A stretch of 64,000 nt of DNA from Pontederia crassipes (Eukaryota > Streptophyta > Magnoliopsida > Commelinales > Pontederiaceae): the NCBI GenBank assembly GCA_030549335.1, contig CM060188.1:7688001-7752000 (forward strand), in the 5' to 3' direction. The translations under genes and the position numbers were made by a program. Numbering within the stretch: position 1 is the first letter of the stretch; the number at the start of each line of letters is the position of its first letter. A model generated the notes under the pieces. The model made no database searches, was not told the DNA's origin, and saw nothing but the letters and a program-made list of their open reading frames with translations. Positions 48,164 to 60,894 of the stretch are shown here, piece by piece.

Positions 48164-48901
48164 CAGAGTGTTCACCGGTTAGGTTTGACTCGACCTTTGA
48201 ACAAATCCGACTCGATCCGTTAGCTAGGTCGTGTCTGATCGGGTCCCCAGGTTTTTGGGGCTGCGACCCGAACTGACCCGACCCGGGCCGGGCCGAGTCG
48301 GGTGATCGGGTTACTCGACCACTTTTTTTTATTTTTCATTTATTTTTTTAATATAAAAAGTATTTATTATTTTATTTTTAATGCAAATTAAAGTATTTTT
48401 AAATATCAAAAATATTATTTTAAATATCTATATACTTTTCTACAACAACAACAACAAAGCCTTATCCCACTAGGTGGGGTCGACTACATGGATCATACGA
48501 CGCCAATTCGTTGATCCATGTTCATAAGATTCGACATGATTTTATGCTGGCTGTCGGGGCCTAACACAACCCTCCTCCTTTATCCGGGCTTGAGACCTGC
48601 TATAAAATATAGGCGGAGTTATCTATATACTTTTCTACATTTAAAATAATTTATTTCATATTTTTTTTAGATTTTAAATGATATAAAACTATATATTTAA
48701 CTAAAAGATAATTAAAAAATTAAAAAAAACCGAGTCTATTGAGTCGGGTCGGGTCAACTTGGGTTGGAAAATCTCAACCCGAATCCGACCCGACTCTTGG
48801 TTGGGTCATGGTCGGGTCGACCCGACCCGACCCAAAAGGTTGGTCAGGTCGGATCAGATTTCCGAGTTCACCGGGTTGACCCGACCCGGTGAATACCTCT
48901 A
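48164..48901. mobile_element. hAT element, 0.74 kb, with nested SINE
   Basis: Left end CAGAGTGTTCACCGG and inverted right end TAGAGGTATTCACCGG form the TIR, and an exact 8-bp duplication GTTGCGAT flanks it (48156-48163 and 48902-48909). Subterminal regions are dense in GGGTCGGGTC/GACCCGACCC repeats (48230-48320 and 48730-48890), like the element at 101-1171 though the tips differ. The element is about 540 bp without its SINE. No transposase. Confidence 0.88.
48445..48619 (-). mobile_element. Au-type SINE, copy 4, nested in hAT
   Basis: Reverse-oriented full copy with a perfect 20-bp target duplication TATCTATATACTTTTCTACA (48425-48444 and 48620-48639). It inserted after the surrounding hAT element. 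Confidence 0.93.
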
Positions 48902-48909
48902 GTTGCGAT

Positions 48910-51900
48910 AATAAATTAATGAAAGAAAAAGTAGGCGAGGAGACCCCAAAATATTCCAGATGGATCCACATATTCGATTTGAGATTTATCTTTTTTACTA
49001 AATAAAAAAATTCTTTAAGCCAGAAAAAAAAAATCGCTCAAACTAATTGCATGTATCATATTCCACCTGACTAAGCTTTCAATTAAATCTCAAAATGACA
49101 ATCGAAATAAACTTATTTCTAATATCTTTATATCAAATTAGATTCATCAGAATGACATTTCTTCTTTTTTTCAATTACAAAAAAGGTAGGTCCAAAATCC
49201 AACTTCTCTCCGTGTGCCCATATTCTCGGGGGACATATACATTATAAATATCATTCTAACACTGAAAAAAACTTTTGATTTCCATTAGATCAAGTGCCAT
49301 GAAAGTTGGTCGGAAGAAGAGGACTAGCTTTTCAAGGGAATGCAAAATTGACAAGCTGCAAACAGAAACTTGTTGGTGAAAATTGTTAGATAATAACACA
49401 TAAATTGTGGACAAAAAGATTTAAAAAAAATCATTTTCCTCCAGTGAGATTTTTATCATAGTTTTATTTCCTTTTTTTTTCCCTGTAGAACCAAATGAAG
49501 AGAAAAAGGAGGTTTGATTGCATGGTTTCAGTGAATCCCAACTTGCCAGCTGAGTCTCCTTGTTCAGTCTTGTAGCTACCTATCTTGCAAAGCGTCTGCA
49601 AAACACCTCAATCTCAAGTTCACATGCAGAAGCATGCATCCAGATATCTCATGATGTTGTATGCTTGTTGCGAGACACAGTTGTGTTTATGTAATTGATA
49701 AATTATAAATATGTAGTTGTCTGATGGGGAGTGCTAGCTTCATGGATATACAACTCTGCAGCATCTATCTAAGCTGTACTCACTCTTTTTCAACATGATC
49801 AGCTTCACACATTCTCTGAACAGATGTCTGCACCCTTTTTTTTTCCACTGGGCACAGATTCCCTGTAGAAAATACTACATTGTATGTTCATTAATCTCTA
49901 TGGGCGCCCGTGCGTGCGAAGAATAGTTTGTGCTGCCGTTATCTCAGTCGCCCACATTAGTTAATGATTACTGACGAGAAGAAAAAGGAACCAGACAGCA
50001 CCCTTGGCCAACTGACATCTGCAAATGGCAAAGTTCCATGTCTAACAAACAATGTTTGAACAGCCAGAGAGATGCTTTGTTCCTACCTTGAGAGCAAGAG
50101 GGGGACAGCCAAAGATTCCAATATCCGTAATTCCATGCTTGTGGGTGTGGATTCCCCTCCCTCGTATTTATCTCTCATTGGTCCCCTTGGTGGAATATGA
50201 GCTTCTTTGCCTGTCAAAATTTTCATGAATTAGCATAAAAGGACCAGGAACAATGGGTCTCAGAAGTCTTCATTGTTCCATGCTGCAGAGAAAACTGCAC
50301 CTATCTCAGACCCTATCAAACTTAGATTATCACCAGTGCTTGTGTGTGAGTACTGTTGCATTCTTCCCTTTGAAACTGTTTCCCAAATCCCAATGATTTG
50401 AAAAAAAAAAGCCCACACGAGCTGATCAGGGAATCTAGGAATGCCTACTATATATTCACACCTCAAATTTGATGGTGTTTAAACTTCAACTAGACACAGT
50501 GTCATCCTGTTCCATTGACACTATCTGGACATGAAACAGGTCGCAAATGAACATGTTCCTTGCATCTGAGCAAATACCAAATGATTCCCCGCTCTTCATG
50601 AAGATATTAAAATATCATGCAAATCAAGTTGGAGCATGGAAGTTTGCTTGTCTATTCAGGAATCAAATTGTCTCCTCGGTTTTCCACTATAGAGCAATCC
50701 TGCTGGTCACAATATGTCTTTTGATCCTGCTATTATATGAAATGAGAACCTTTATTTTATTTTTATTTTTGAAAGTATCCTGTCGGTCACAATGGCGAAT
50801 AGGTGTATCTTGCATGCTTTCCATGGGAATACCGGACAGATTAAAAGAGGACTTGAAATAGAGAAGGGTAATAAGTTCTCCAATTATATGTGCCTACATT
50901 GTTTCTGCATCCTAGCTATATGATGGAAGCTCTCCATAATAGACCATATCACAGCTTGTAACAGCTTTTCAGACTAGTAGTCTCCAAAGCAAAAGAACAA
51001 TCTCAAATATAAAGTAAAGTGGTATCGGATTCCTTCACTGCATTACAGTTATTTTCAGCTTAGATGTACACATCAAGAAGGAATAAAGCCATGCAGTAGA
51101 ATGGGCAGAAGTTTCTATAAGCTTTAATTAAGATATTTCTTTCACATAACAAAAACTGTCATTGATCATCACTCATGGTCTCATAGTCTAATTGATGTAC
51201 ACTCTCATTGTTCATTCACTGACTATTAACTGATAGATGGGCCTTAATTTTTTTGTGTGAAGTTAATTAAGGTGATCAAAAACAGAAAACTCAGATATGT
51301 TCTTCCACAACAAAATGGATTCTTCCAACTTCTGTAAATTTTCAGTACTTTTGACCTGGTAAAATTGGCTACACAATTGTTCTAACGACAGATACAAAGA
51401 ATGACAAAAACTCAAAGCATTTGGTTCTTACTTAAAAGGAATAAAAAATGTTCTACATTTCATATTCTATTATGACCCCAATTGTGGTTATATGATGCTG
51501 ACATGCCAATTCTTTGCACAGTCCGGTACTCATTCCTAGAGAATCATATCCAATCCGACAATTAAAATATTATCAGAAACGAAAGAGGTCTAATTGGTCT
51601 TGGTTGGAGAGAATTGAGCATGGAATCACTGGATAGAAGTTCCTGCCTTTTATTTAATAGTAATGTCACAATCAATCAGAACAAAGCAATACTTAATTAA
51701 TTGAACAAGATTGACTGCTAAAGGAACAACTACTTTAACCCCAAACCAGACAATTGCTTATTATAGTGGTAGTCATGATACTACAGGTATTTCTGGAAGG
51801 AGGAATGGTAGATGAAACTTGAAACACGTACTAATCTAATATGCACAGGATTGTATGCTTCAACCAAATAGGTATACAGTCATAGCAATGTATTTATTAC

Positions 51901-53635
51901 ATCTCGCTGGAAATATCAGTTAACTTGAAAAAAGTTATTCCTCTATGAAAGGAACAAAATTGTAAACAATTTAATAAGGTTTGAAAGGTGTAACTCATCA
52001 TCCTCGTATGACTGCAGAAGATAATTAATTATATTATGAAAAGTGTGAATCCATTGTAGTGGCAAAAAGTGCATAGACTGTGTGATGCGAAGTATTACTA
52101 TCTTTGCAGAGGGTTGTAAGAAATATGGCTAGCTATACTAATCATGAAATGTAATATTGAAGGTAAATTTTATTCTCCTTTCTCCATGCATTGGTTCTTT
52201 ATGCATGAACTAATACATGAAGCATAATCAAATGAATCAACATACATTTTGCAGATAAACATTGGACAGATGTGCATGACATTTTTAGGCATTTCATGGA
52301 CATCAATTTATAAGGACACATAAAGAAGTAACTTAGAGATAAAATTATCTAATAGTTAACTGTTTGAGCACACATAAAAGATGAATCCATCTGGAACTGG
52401 CTCAAGAAGTGGTATAAATCTAAAGCAATCACGTCAAACCATTGGACATCATCTGAATTTTCTTTCTCCTTTTTTCCCCTGATAATTGAATAAATACCAA
52501 ACTTAGTAGAGGAGACAAAGGAATCACATGCTCATTCCATATTCCATTCCTTGCTTTCTGAAGTTCGCAGCAACCAAAATGTACAACAGAGTTTTATGTT
52601 CTTTTCAAAATGCTCTGTACCTAATTCTCCTTCAGGATGCACTCAGTCAAACATGATTTCAAACTTTTATAATAACAACTAAGAGACTAGGTTAAGAGAT
52701 TTATAAAAAACATACATTGCAATATTAAATTTCAGGTCATTAGATACGGAGGCTGTTAACCGAGTTGTGCTCAAAATAACTCAAAAGAAAAACGAAACCC
52801 TATTAATTTGTTTCATGAAACAAAGAAATTTACATGTCTCCAGGACATCAGAGGACTTCTCTTTAGATCAGAAAACTCCAACTAAGAGCATAAGATTCCT
52901 TCTTTTTCTTATAGCGATGTACATAAGAAAAGAATGGATATTTATGGATCTATTCCTCCTCGCATGACATGCTCAAGCTGCTCTGCAAAAAGTTGCCACT
53001 TGAGAATATGAATGGAAGTTTAGGCCAATAAGAATTCATATGTTACGGACAGGACCAATTCATCTTTGGTTCAATGGTGCAGTTTGAACCTTCATAAGGA
53101 GTTGTCTCAAGATGAATCTAAAGAGATGTCTGAGAGGGATGACACCATAACAATTAGAGCCCGTTGAGCTTCTGGATACTGAAAAATGTTGCTGGACGGG
53201 GTCCACAGAAACCTGAGGGAAGAAGGAGAAGATCACTTTTTGAGTTGCTGTGGGCATTGGATCTAGTTGAGTGTTTGCTTCAAATGATTCCATATTCTCT
53301 TAAGTCTTAACTTTGCATTATAAAGAGAGCAAGAGGGTCATCCTTCAGAGGCATGAGCAAAGAGAGCAACCGAGACTCTTTTCCCAAACAACAGGAGCGT
53401 CTACTACATACTGCTATGCGCATGTTCCGAGCTTTTTCAGAAGTGTTGCACCGACAGCCCTGACACAAATCAGTTTGCTAGATATTTCTTCGCAGTCATC
53501 AAATGGATAGAAGTATTGCATAGAGTAAAGCAAAGGAAAAGAGGTAAGAACAAAAACAAATGACATAAAGCTTGATTCTTTCAGGTTCCGCAGTTTCCCA
53601 TGACTTATTTCTACTTCCTCTTCTTTGCCAAGCAG
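48910..53635. other. Long gene-poor stretch upstream of the MYB-CC gene
   Basis: No coding exon was supported in this 4.7 kb. The stretch 49480-50240 is less AT-rich and may include leader exons of the MYB-CC gene; the sequence at 53300-53635 just before the ATG is probably leader or leader intron (a CAG directly precedes the ATG). A minus-strand frame of 77 residues at 53060-53293 lacks any recognised domain. Confidence 0.35.
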
Positions 53636-55378
53636 ATGTATCATCACCAGAAGCAGCAACATCACAACCACCATCAAGACCAGAACACCCTCATCTCCTC
53701 TAGGACAACATATCCACAAGAGCGGCATCTGTTTCTGAGAGGAGGAAGTGTTCCAGGAGAGTCGGGAATAGTTCTTTCCACTGATGCTAAACCCAGATTG
53801 AAGTGGACGCCTGAGCTCCATGAACGATTCATTGACGCGGTGAATCAACTCGGAGGAGCAGATAGTGAGTTTGTATATTGCAGTTAAACAATCTGTTTTA
53901 GTGAAAAGAAGAACAAATCATTCTTTCCTTACAAATATGATACAAAATTCTACAATTGTCATGCAGAAGCTACACCAAAAACAGTCATGAGGCTCATGGG
54001 AATTCCAGGATTAACGTTGTATCATCTAAAGAGTCATCTTCAGGTTCTGACCAACTTCCTGATTTCCTCAGTTTGTTTTGTTTATGTTATATTCGAGTTC
54101 TGAAATCAAGTTGCTTTACTTGGACATGTAGAAGTACAGGCTTGGCAAGAATCTGCAAGCCCAAGTTAATCCTGGAAGTAACAAGAATGGTAAGAGATGT
54201 TCTCAGACTTCATATTCGAGTATATGCCACGCGGAATTTGAAGTGAGTAAGTTTTAACTTCTTAAACTTATAGGTGGCATGCAATCAGAAGATCAGCGAA
54301 CAACTAAAGGCGAGGGATCTTTCATGACCAGCATAAATCTTGTGCCTCAGGCAAACAAGTAAGATGCTGCGTTCAATTTTGGATCCCAGTAAAACAATGA
54401 ATTCTCCAAGTAATCTTTGTGCTTCCTCTTTCATTTGTTCATGCAGAACTATTCAGATAAGTGAAGCATTTCAAATGCAAATTGAAGTACAGAGGCGGTT
54501 GCATGAACAACTTGAGGTAATCATGAAATATGTCATCTGACTGATCTCTTTCTTTCTCTTTTGTATAATAAAAGTAGTAGCTCATGGTACTAAGAAATTT
54601 CGATGTGCAAAAGGTGCAGAGGCACTTACAGCTACGCATAGAAGCACAGGGGAAATATTTGCAATCTGTGCTGGAGAAGGCCCAAGAGACCCTGGGGAAT
54701 CAGAATTTGGGACCTGCGGGGCTCGAAGCAGCGAAAGCTCAGCTCTCCCAGCTAGTCTCCAGAGTCTCAAACAAATGCTTCACAAATGCATTCTCAGGTC
54801 TGGAAGAAGTCCCCGCCATGCACGCCGTCCACATCCATCCAGTCCAACATGCCGACTGTTCACGCGACAGCTGCCTGACCACATCTGTCGGGACGCAAAA
54901 GGACCAGCAAGACAAGAACAACCTAAATCTGGACTTGATGAGGGCCTACCCAGGAAACGCTCATATATGCAGCATGCAGCATGTGGGAGAACACTTCGGA
55001 TTCGAACAAGGCCAACGTGCATGGTTTGGAGATCTGAACGATCAGCAGAAGACTTTTGCTTCTTCCATCTTGATGGATTCAGAGAAGGCATCTTTCTCCA
55101 TGGATGACGATATGAATGTTCCACCAATGATCACCAATGACCACAGAGAAGTCATCAGATCAGTTCCAGAGGAGTGGCAGAAGGAAAGGGACGATGACAG
55201 AGATGCATTTGTTGCTGGAGTAAGTAGACAGAGATCAGTACTTCTCCAACAGGATGCTGCAGGAAAGCATCTAGCTTTTGAATTGCCGTGTCAGACAACT
55301 AAACTAGATCTTAACTCTGACGAAGGCAACGAAGGGGCCTCGAACTGCAGACAATTTGATCTGAATGGTTTCAGCTGA
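53636..55378 (+). CDS. MYB-CC (GARP/coiled-coil) transcription factor, MYR1/MYR2-like
   Basis: Six exons, 53636-53864, 53967-54043, 54132-54189, 54274-54358, 54447-54516 and 54614-55378, join in phase to give 427 residues. MYB-CC proteins bind DNA through a single GARP-type Myb repeat and dimerise by a coiled coil. The start MYHHQKQQHH and PQERHLFLRGGSVPGESG are typical of the MYR1/MYR2 subgroup. The Myb repeat is at about residues 45-105 (KPRLKWTPELHERFIDAVNQ, then ATPKTVMRLMGIPGLTLYHL, KSHLQKYRLGK). The coiled coil with the signature LHEQLEVQRHLQLRIEAQGK is at about 150-200. The tail ends with LDLNSDEG and QFDLNGFS, as in MYR2. Arabidopsis MYR proteins affect flowering time and gibberellin responses; PHR1 of the wider family governs phosphate starvation. 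The role here is inferred from family only. Confidence 0.92.
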
Positions 55379-58284
55379 AGCTATTTCAGTTTCACGTCGA
55401 AAAGAGTTTGCATGCAGCGAGGGGGGCAGAGCAAGAAGAGGCTCATTTCCTCAGCTTGATACCATGGCTTGATATTACACATGGGACACCAACATCACAA
55501 CAGCAAGCTTCTGGTCTTTACCAAGTTACCATCATAATTAAGTTAGCAAAAATTAGTGATGGCTTCCAGAAAGTCAGGTGCAATATGACATTGAGAAAGC
55601 TGACAGATTTACGTGTGTAGATAGAAATGTCGGAATCATTATGTGTGTTCCAATATTTTTGTTACTGATATGTATCATGATGACAATGGACGTGTATATG
55701 GAAAGTCATTAGCAAATCCCTTTAGATAGATGTACCGCGGCAGCAGGAAAGTAATAAATCCATCATCAGATGAAATATGGAACACAATTTGAGAAGTAGC
55801 ACATGCCAAGTAGCATCCTGCACATATACAACAGAAAAAGAAAAGACTCCTAAAAACCGGCAAAAAGGAAGAAAACAGTGGAGAAAAGGGGAACAAAAAA
55901 TAATCAACAAAGAATATCCAACATTTTTTTCTCCGATATGGTAGACGCTTCTTTTTCAAAAACTAAAAAAAAAGAAAAAAGAAAAGAAAAGGGGAAAAAA
56001 TTATAGTACCATTGATAAGGAGGCATTGTTCCTGTTGTACCAATTTCTTATTCATGAGCCTCTCACGCCAGAAAAGAAAAATCAAGAACGTACATTCTAA
56101 GTTCTGTTTTGACATCTGACCTCTACTACAGTTCAATTTGGTCGATTGGTTATCTCTGCTAAATTGGTTGTTTAAAACACTAAATTTGGGTATGGACCTT
56201 TTTTTCTTTTTCACAACACTCACCTCATCTCCCAGAAAATAGAATGCTAACTAGTAATAACCAGGAAAGAAAACATGATCAGCACAACGATTGCCACACA
56301 ACAATCGCCAAGAAACGATTCCTCGTTCACAAAAAAATAACAGTTCCAGTAACAAATAAGGGCGCTCAAAACTATAACATGTGATTAGAATGACATTCCA
56401 CTCTTTTCCGAGTTTGTAGGAGGAAGCATCATCTGTCCAATAGTAAATGTTAATAATGGCTTGAATTTGAACTCAGCTGGTCCCTTCATAGTCAGCAGAA
56501 TTTCAACGAAATTTTTTAGAAGTATTATGTATGTGATTCGGATTTGATTTATTTTCTTATCACGAGATATGTCTTATTTTAGGAATTAATTCAGAGTCAC
56601 AATCGATCTATAATTTTTATCTTCTGTTAAAGAGAGTGTCTATATAAACTTCTTAGGGATCCATACAAATTTATTCTTATAATCATCATTATTCCACAAC
56701 AAAGAAAGTCATCGCCTCCCGATGACGTAATCCGATTTAAGGTGAATCTCGTAAATTTTCGTATTCTTCTATGTCCGTGTGATCCCTCTCTCCCTTTTTT
56801 TCGTAACAACTGCAATTTCTCATCTTTAACATACTTTACAGATACTCTATACTAATGTTTAACCCAAATATATCACACCATCACTTCTTTGCCCAAGGAT
56901 CCAAAGAACAGAACACCATATAAGTTTCTGAAATTACCACTAAAAAAAGGTTTCTGAAATTTCTGCACACTAAATATCATTGACTTCTATCACCTGATTG
57001 CACATAGGTTAACAGTAAGCTTGTTGTGCAGGCTGAATATGCATTTCTTCCTGCACATGATCAACTGATTTATCAGTAGCAATACAACAAGAAATAGCAG
57101 CTCAAGCCTCGAGTATCCATGTTTCATGCAGCATCTCACAAATGGATGGGGAGAAATTTTACAGTCTTAATCATCGAGCCAATGTACAACACAAAAGGAA
57201 CGATTGTTACTTCTCGACCCCTTTCCGACGGCTAGACAAACAAAAGGAACGATTTTGATAGATAATTGAAATGTCAATCATTTACACTCAATATAATTGC
57301 TCCGCCGCTGCTACTAATGATGCCTGCCAGTCATTTATTTCTATTTGATAAAAAAAATAATTGCTCTGGAGTGTACCTGAGTCACTTTGAAATCAAGCAG
57401 AATTCTTCTGAATCCACCAAAGACATCATGAATCCACAAGATAGAAGAACACTACTACACTAGGTTCAATTCAAGAAAAAAATATTCAAATTTTTATTTT
57501 ACGATCATACCAAAAACCCTTTTATATAAAGTTTTATAAAAGGGCTTGATTCCAACTATAGGATATAAACAAATACTAATAAACAAAATTAGAATCTCTT
57601 ATCATTCAAATACTTTAAAAAAATGGAACAATAATTTTTATAGATCTGACCATCTAAAAAATGGTCAGTCTTAATTTTCCTCGAAATAATCAAATTAGAG
57701 TTCTAGTTGGAATAAGATTCTATCAAAGACATGATAAAAAAAAAAGCAAAGTATGCATGAGAACTGAATAAGCAGAATTAAGTCCCCCACCAAAAAAAAA
57801 AGATTTCAATCTCAGTGCAATCATGGTAGAAAACTAAGGTCAAATGGAAATATGGAGATAGATCGAAAAAAACACCCCGCTCGAAATAGAGATGAATCAT
57901 TGATTTTAAGGCTCTTTTAGGGTTGTAGTGCGACCGGCTTGGATCGATCGAACTAGGAAAAAAACCCCACGTGGAAATTTATCTAAAAAAATTTAATATG
58001 GCCTCCAATGTGCCCAATGAATGCTGTGTCAAAGTTCTCTTTTCCAAAAGGGTTGTGGTATACGGCTCGTCTTCATTTTTTTTTAAAATCAAATTTAATT
58101 TTTTTATTTTATGAATATATTTCACCTGCCCACGCAAAATTGAACTTGATAATCTCTAACTTATGAACTTCGGCATCACTTTTCAAACTGATTAAAGAAA
58201 TTCTCCTTCCCAAATGTTACACAATGGAAAAGAAAAATACACCTCTACATTTGGATCAAAATGCGGTATATAGATAACTTGATA
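55379..58284. other. 3' flank of the MYB-CC gene and intergenic DNA
   Basis: The first few hundred bases probably form the 3' untranslated region. Further on, an A-rich tract lies at about 55960-56000. No gene or RNA was recognised. Confidence 0.4.
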
Positions 58285-58716
58285 GGGCTGTTTAGTTTTT
58301 GAATAAATATCAGAATATCTAGATATTCCGAAGAATATAATCAAATGCGATGTAGAATAAGGTTAAGTGAATTAAACTTAGTTTTTTTTTAAATCATCTA
58401 AAAAAGCTTGAAATCATTATTCTTTTTTGAAGAATATGTTTATTCTTCTGAAATTATAGAATAGAGATATTCTACCATTTTTTTCATTTTTCAACCATGT
58501 TTTAGTTTTCATTACTTAAATATATATTATAATATTCTAATTTTTATAATAATAATAATAAAAGTAAACTATTTATAATAAAATATTTTAATTAAAAATA
58601 TTTAAATTCTTTTTTTTAATCAAACAACAAGTAGAATAAAAATATAAGCAGAATATTATATTTTTTAAAATAAAATTTGTTATTCCTTTAAAGATAATCT
58701 ATACTCAAACAGCCCC
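58285..58716. mobile_element. Tourist-like MITE, 0.43 kb
   Basis: Ends GGGCTGTTTAG and, inverted, GGGGCTGTTTGAG are typical of PIF/Harbinger Tourist MITEs. The interior is AT-rich with inverted similarity (AATATTCT and AGAATATT motifs). The 3-bp target duplication is not clear. No coding capacity. Confidence 0.55.
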
Positions 58717-58863
58717 TGCTTTTGGAATAATGGCATTGTTCTCGTGCTTTTACCCAAACATTCTTTCAAATCACTAAATGGATTCCACGTTCAATGATTA
58801 CTGAGATGGTAGAATTTGTGAGTTTGTGCTCTACGAAGAACACATTATTCTAACTGGATCAAG

Positions 58864-59339
58864 CAGGGACGGAGCTACGGTGTAACTAAGGGGCCTTGCC
58901 CTTCCCAACTTTTATTAAACTCTTATCAGTCTATAGATTATATGAGAATTATGAGTTAAAATATGATTTGGCCCCCTAAACTTCTGTCAAGAGTACTTAT
59001 TAATGAATATAAAAGTTATACCTATAAACAATTATTTTTCTCTCTTTTGAACTATTTCACTGCTCTCTTTACTTTTATTCTTATTTTCTTTTGTGTTTTT
59101 TAGTCTATCTTTTTTTTTGTTGTTTATGACAAATTAATCCTAATACATTTCTATAGCAGAAATATTCCTAATTTCAAATATTAATAAAGTATTACATTAT
59201 TGATTATATGTTTTAACATATAAATTTTCATGAATATATTTGAATGCAAACACGAAGAATTAATTATTATACTAATTTAAAGATAAAAAGTTCTTATTAA
59301 GCCGTCATATACACACACCCGAGGCTGGCTCTGTCCCTG
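58864..59339. mobile_element. hAT element with CAGGGACGGAGC ends, 476 bp
   Basis: Left end CAGGGACGGAGCTACGG and inverted right end CAGGGACAGAGCCAGCC are the classic CAGGGACGGAGC tips of plant hAT elements. An exact 8-bp duplication GGATCAAG flanks it (58856-58863 and 59340-59347). The interior is AT-rich with no transposase. The perfect duplication suggests a young insertion. Confidence 0.9.
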
Positions 59340-59347
59340 GGATCAAG

Positions 59348-60894
59348 CAACGTGATCATAAACGGGGTTATAAAACTATATTAGTTGATGTTTAGAAAAG
59401 GATAACTGCGCCCATTGCCCCATATATGTACTTCTAAGTTGCCTAGCTTTTCTAAGACAAATTTACTCTTCTTAACTCTTTAAATCATAGCAACTTAGCA
59501 AATCTACAATTATGTAAGTCAAAACAACATGTTCTCTGTTTATCTAAAAGTGATTTTGTTGTCGTGAATACAAAAAAAAAAAATACTGTTATTTAAGTCG
59601 TTATGCTTATTCTGTAAATCCAAATTAGGAGTCATGAAAGATCCTAGAGTTAAGAACAGAATGATGAGAAATTGTAAAAATTTGAAATGTAAATTTTCTT
59701 TATATACAGCCTTAATTTGTTATGCATTTGTTCTGCAAGGTGAATGAAAAGCTTTGGGCCATATACGTTTCAACTGCTGTGCACCCATCACAAAACATTT
59801 CATGCATGTTCTTCTGCTTTTTCTGTGTACATGCAACGCTTTTGAACTTTGAAGGCAGAACGCATGAAGCCCCTCAAATCTGTATGGCAGGCAATGCGCC
59901 AGGGGTCACGAACTGTACATAAAAAAGTAAAGAACATAAGCATCTTTTGTGGACGGCTCCTCTCGAACGAAGCCCACAATAAAAGAGGCCTCATACTCAT
60001 ACGGCACCAAAAGTTTGAAGTGGTTCTTTTTTTTTTTCATTTCTTTGCATCTGCTGTGCAGAATCTAACCGCTTGTTGTAATTCTCCTCTGAACAGGAGA
60101 AAAGTGCAAAAGATATCTTCCCCTTCCCTCTCCTTCTCTCTCATCTTCTCCACTTTCGCGCGCCTAATGCGTTGCCTGCTTTCATATAACCAAGTTGTCC
60201 CGCTTTACCTTTTTTCTTTTCTCTCTCTCTCCCCTTTGAATTCGAAGCGAAGCAGATGGGCGGAAGTTGCAACTTCCAGTTGTCTGCCCCAAGTAAAACC
60301 TAACACGTACCCCTCTCTTCTGCATGCATGTTACCAAAAGCTGAGTAAAGCAACGTAAAAGACATGTCACAAAGATAAAATGGTGCCTTAGCACTTGATT
60401 TCAGTTATGATGAGTCAAACTCATAATTAAATTTATGGCTAATCTACCTCTAGACAGATAACGTACTGAAACTTATATAAATAAAAAAAAGGTTTAATCT
60501 TGATCACTAGCCAAGTGCTCAAAAGAAATGGTGATGGTGAGGGCTACCGAGGCACTGCACTGCACGCCCAGGCTGCTGGATGCATGCAGTGCTTTCTCTC
60601 TCCTCCTGCAGCTGCAGCCACACGTCGAGGGGATATTTTGTTTTTTTCCCTCGCAGGAACGGGGTTCCGAATTCTCCGCTGGTGGGTGGCTATGTGCCCT
60701 TGACATGGGGGGAACTCCTCCTCTTGTGGACGCTACAACTCGAGAGAAAGGGCCGGAGACTTGAGGAAGCATATAACACACAAAAGGAGTAGCCACTGTT
60801 GTTATGTACTCCGTCCATGGAGATTGGAGATCGCCATTTCTCTCTCACACGCACACACTTTTCCCAAAGATTCTCTTTTTTTATTTTACTTTAT
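59348..60894. other. Intergenic DNA, no gene supported
   Basis: The stretch 59700-60800 is less AT-rich and opens frames up to 169 residues (59849-60358), but none has a recognisable domain, and overlapping frames are open on both strands. CTCTC-rich runs occur at 60120-60235. It could be the leader of a gene outside the evidence, or nothing. Confidence 0.35.

Noticed and set aside
53060-53293. Minus-strand frame of 77 residues starting MESFEANTQLD
   Set aside because: The sequence looks protein-like at first, but there is no recognised domain and it lies antisense in the likely leader of the MYB-CC gene.
59849-60358. 169-residue plus-strand frame
   Set aside because: No domain, mixed composition with CTCTC runs, and overlapping minus-strand frames of similar quality.
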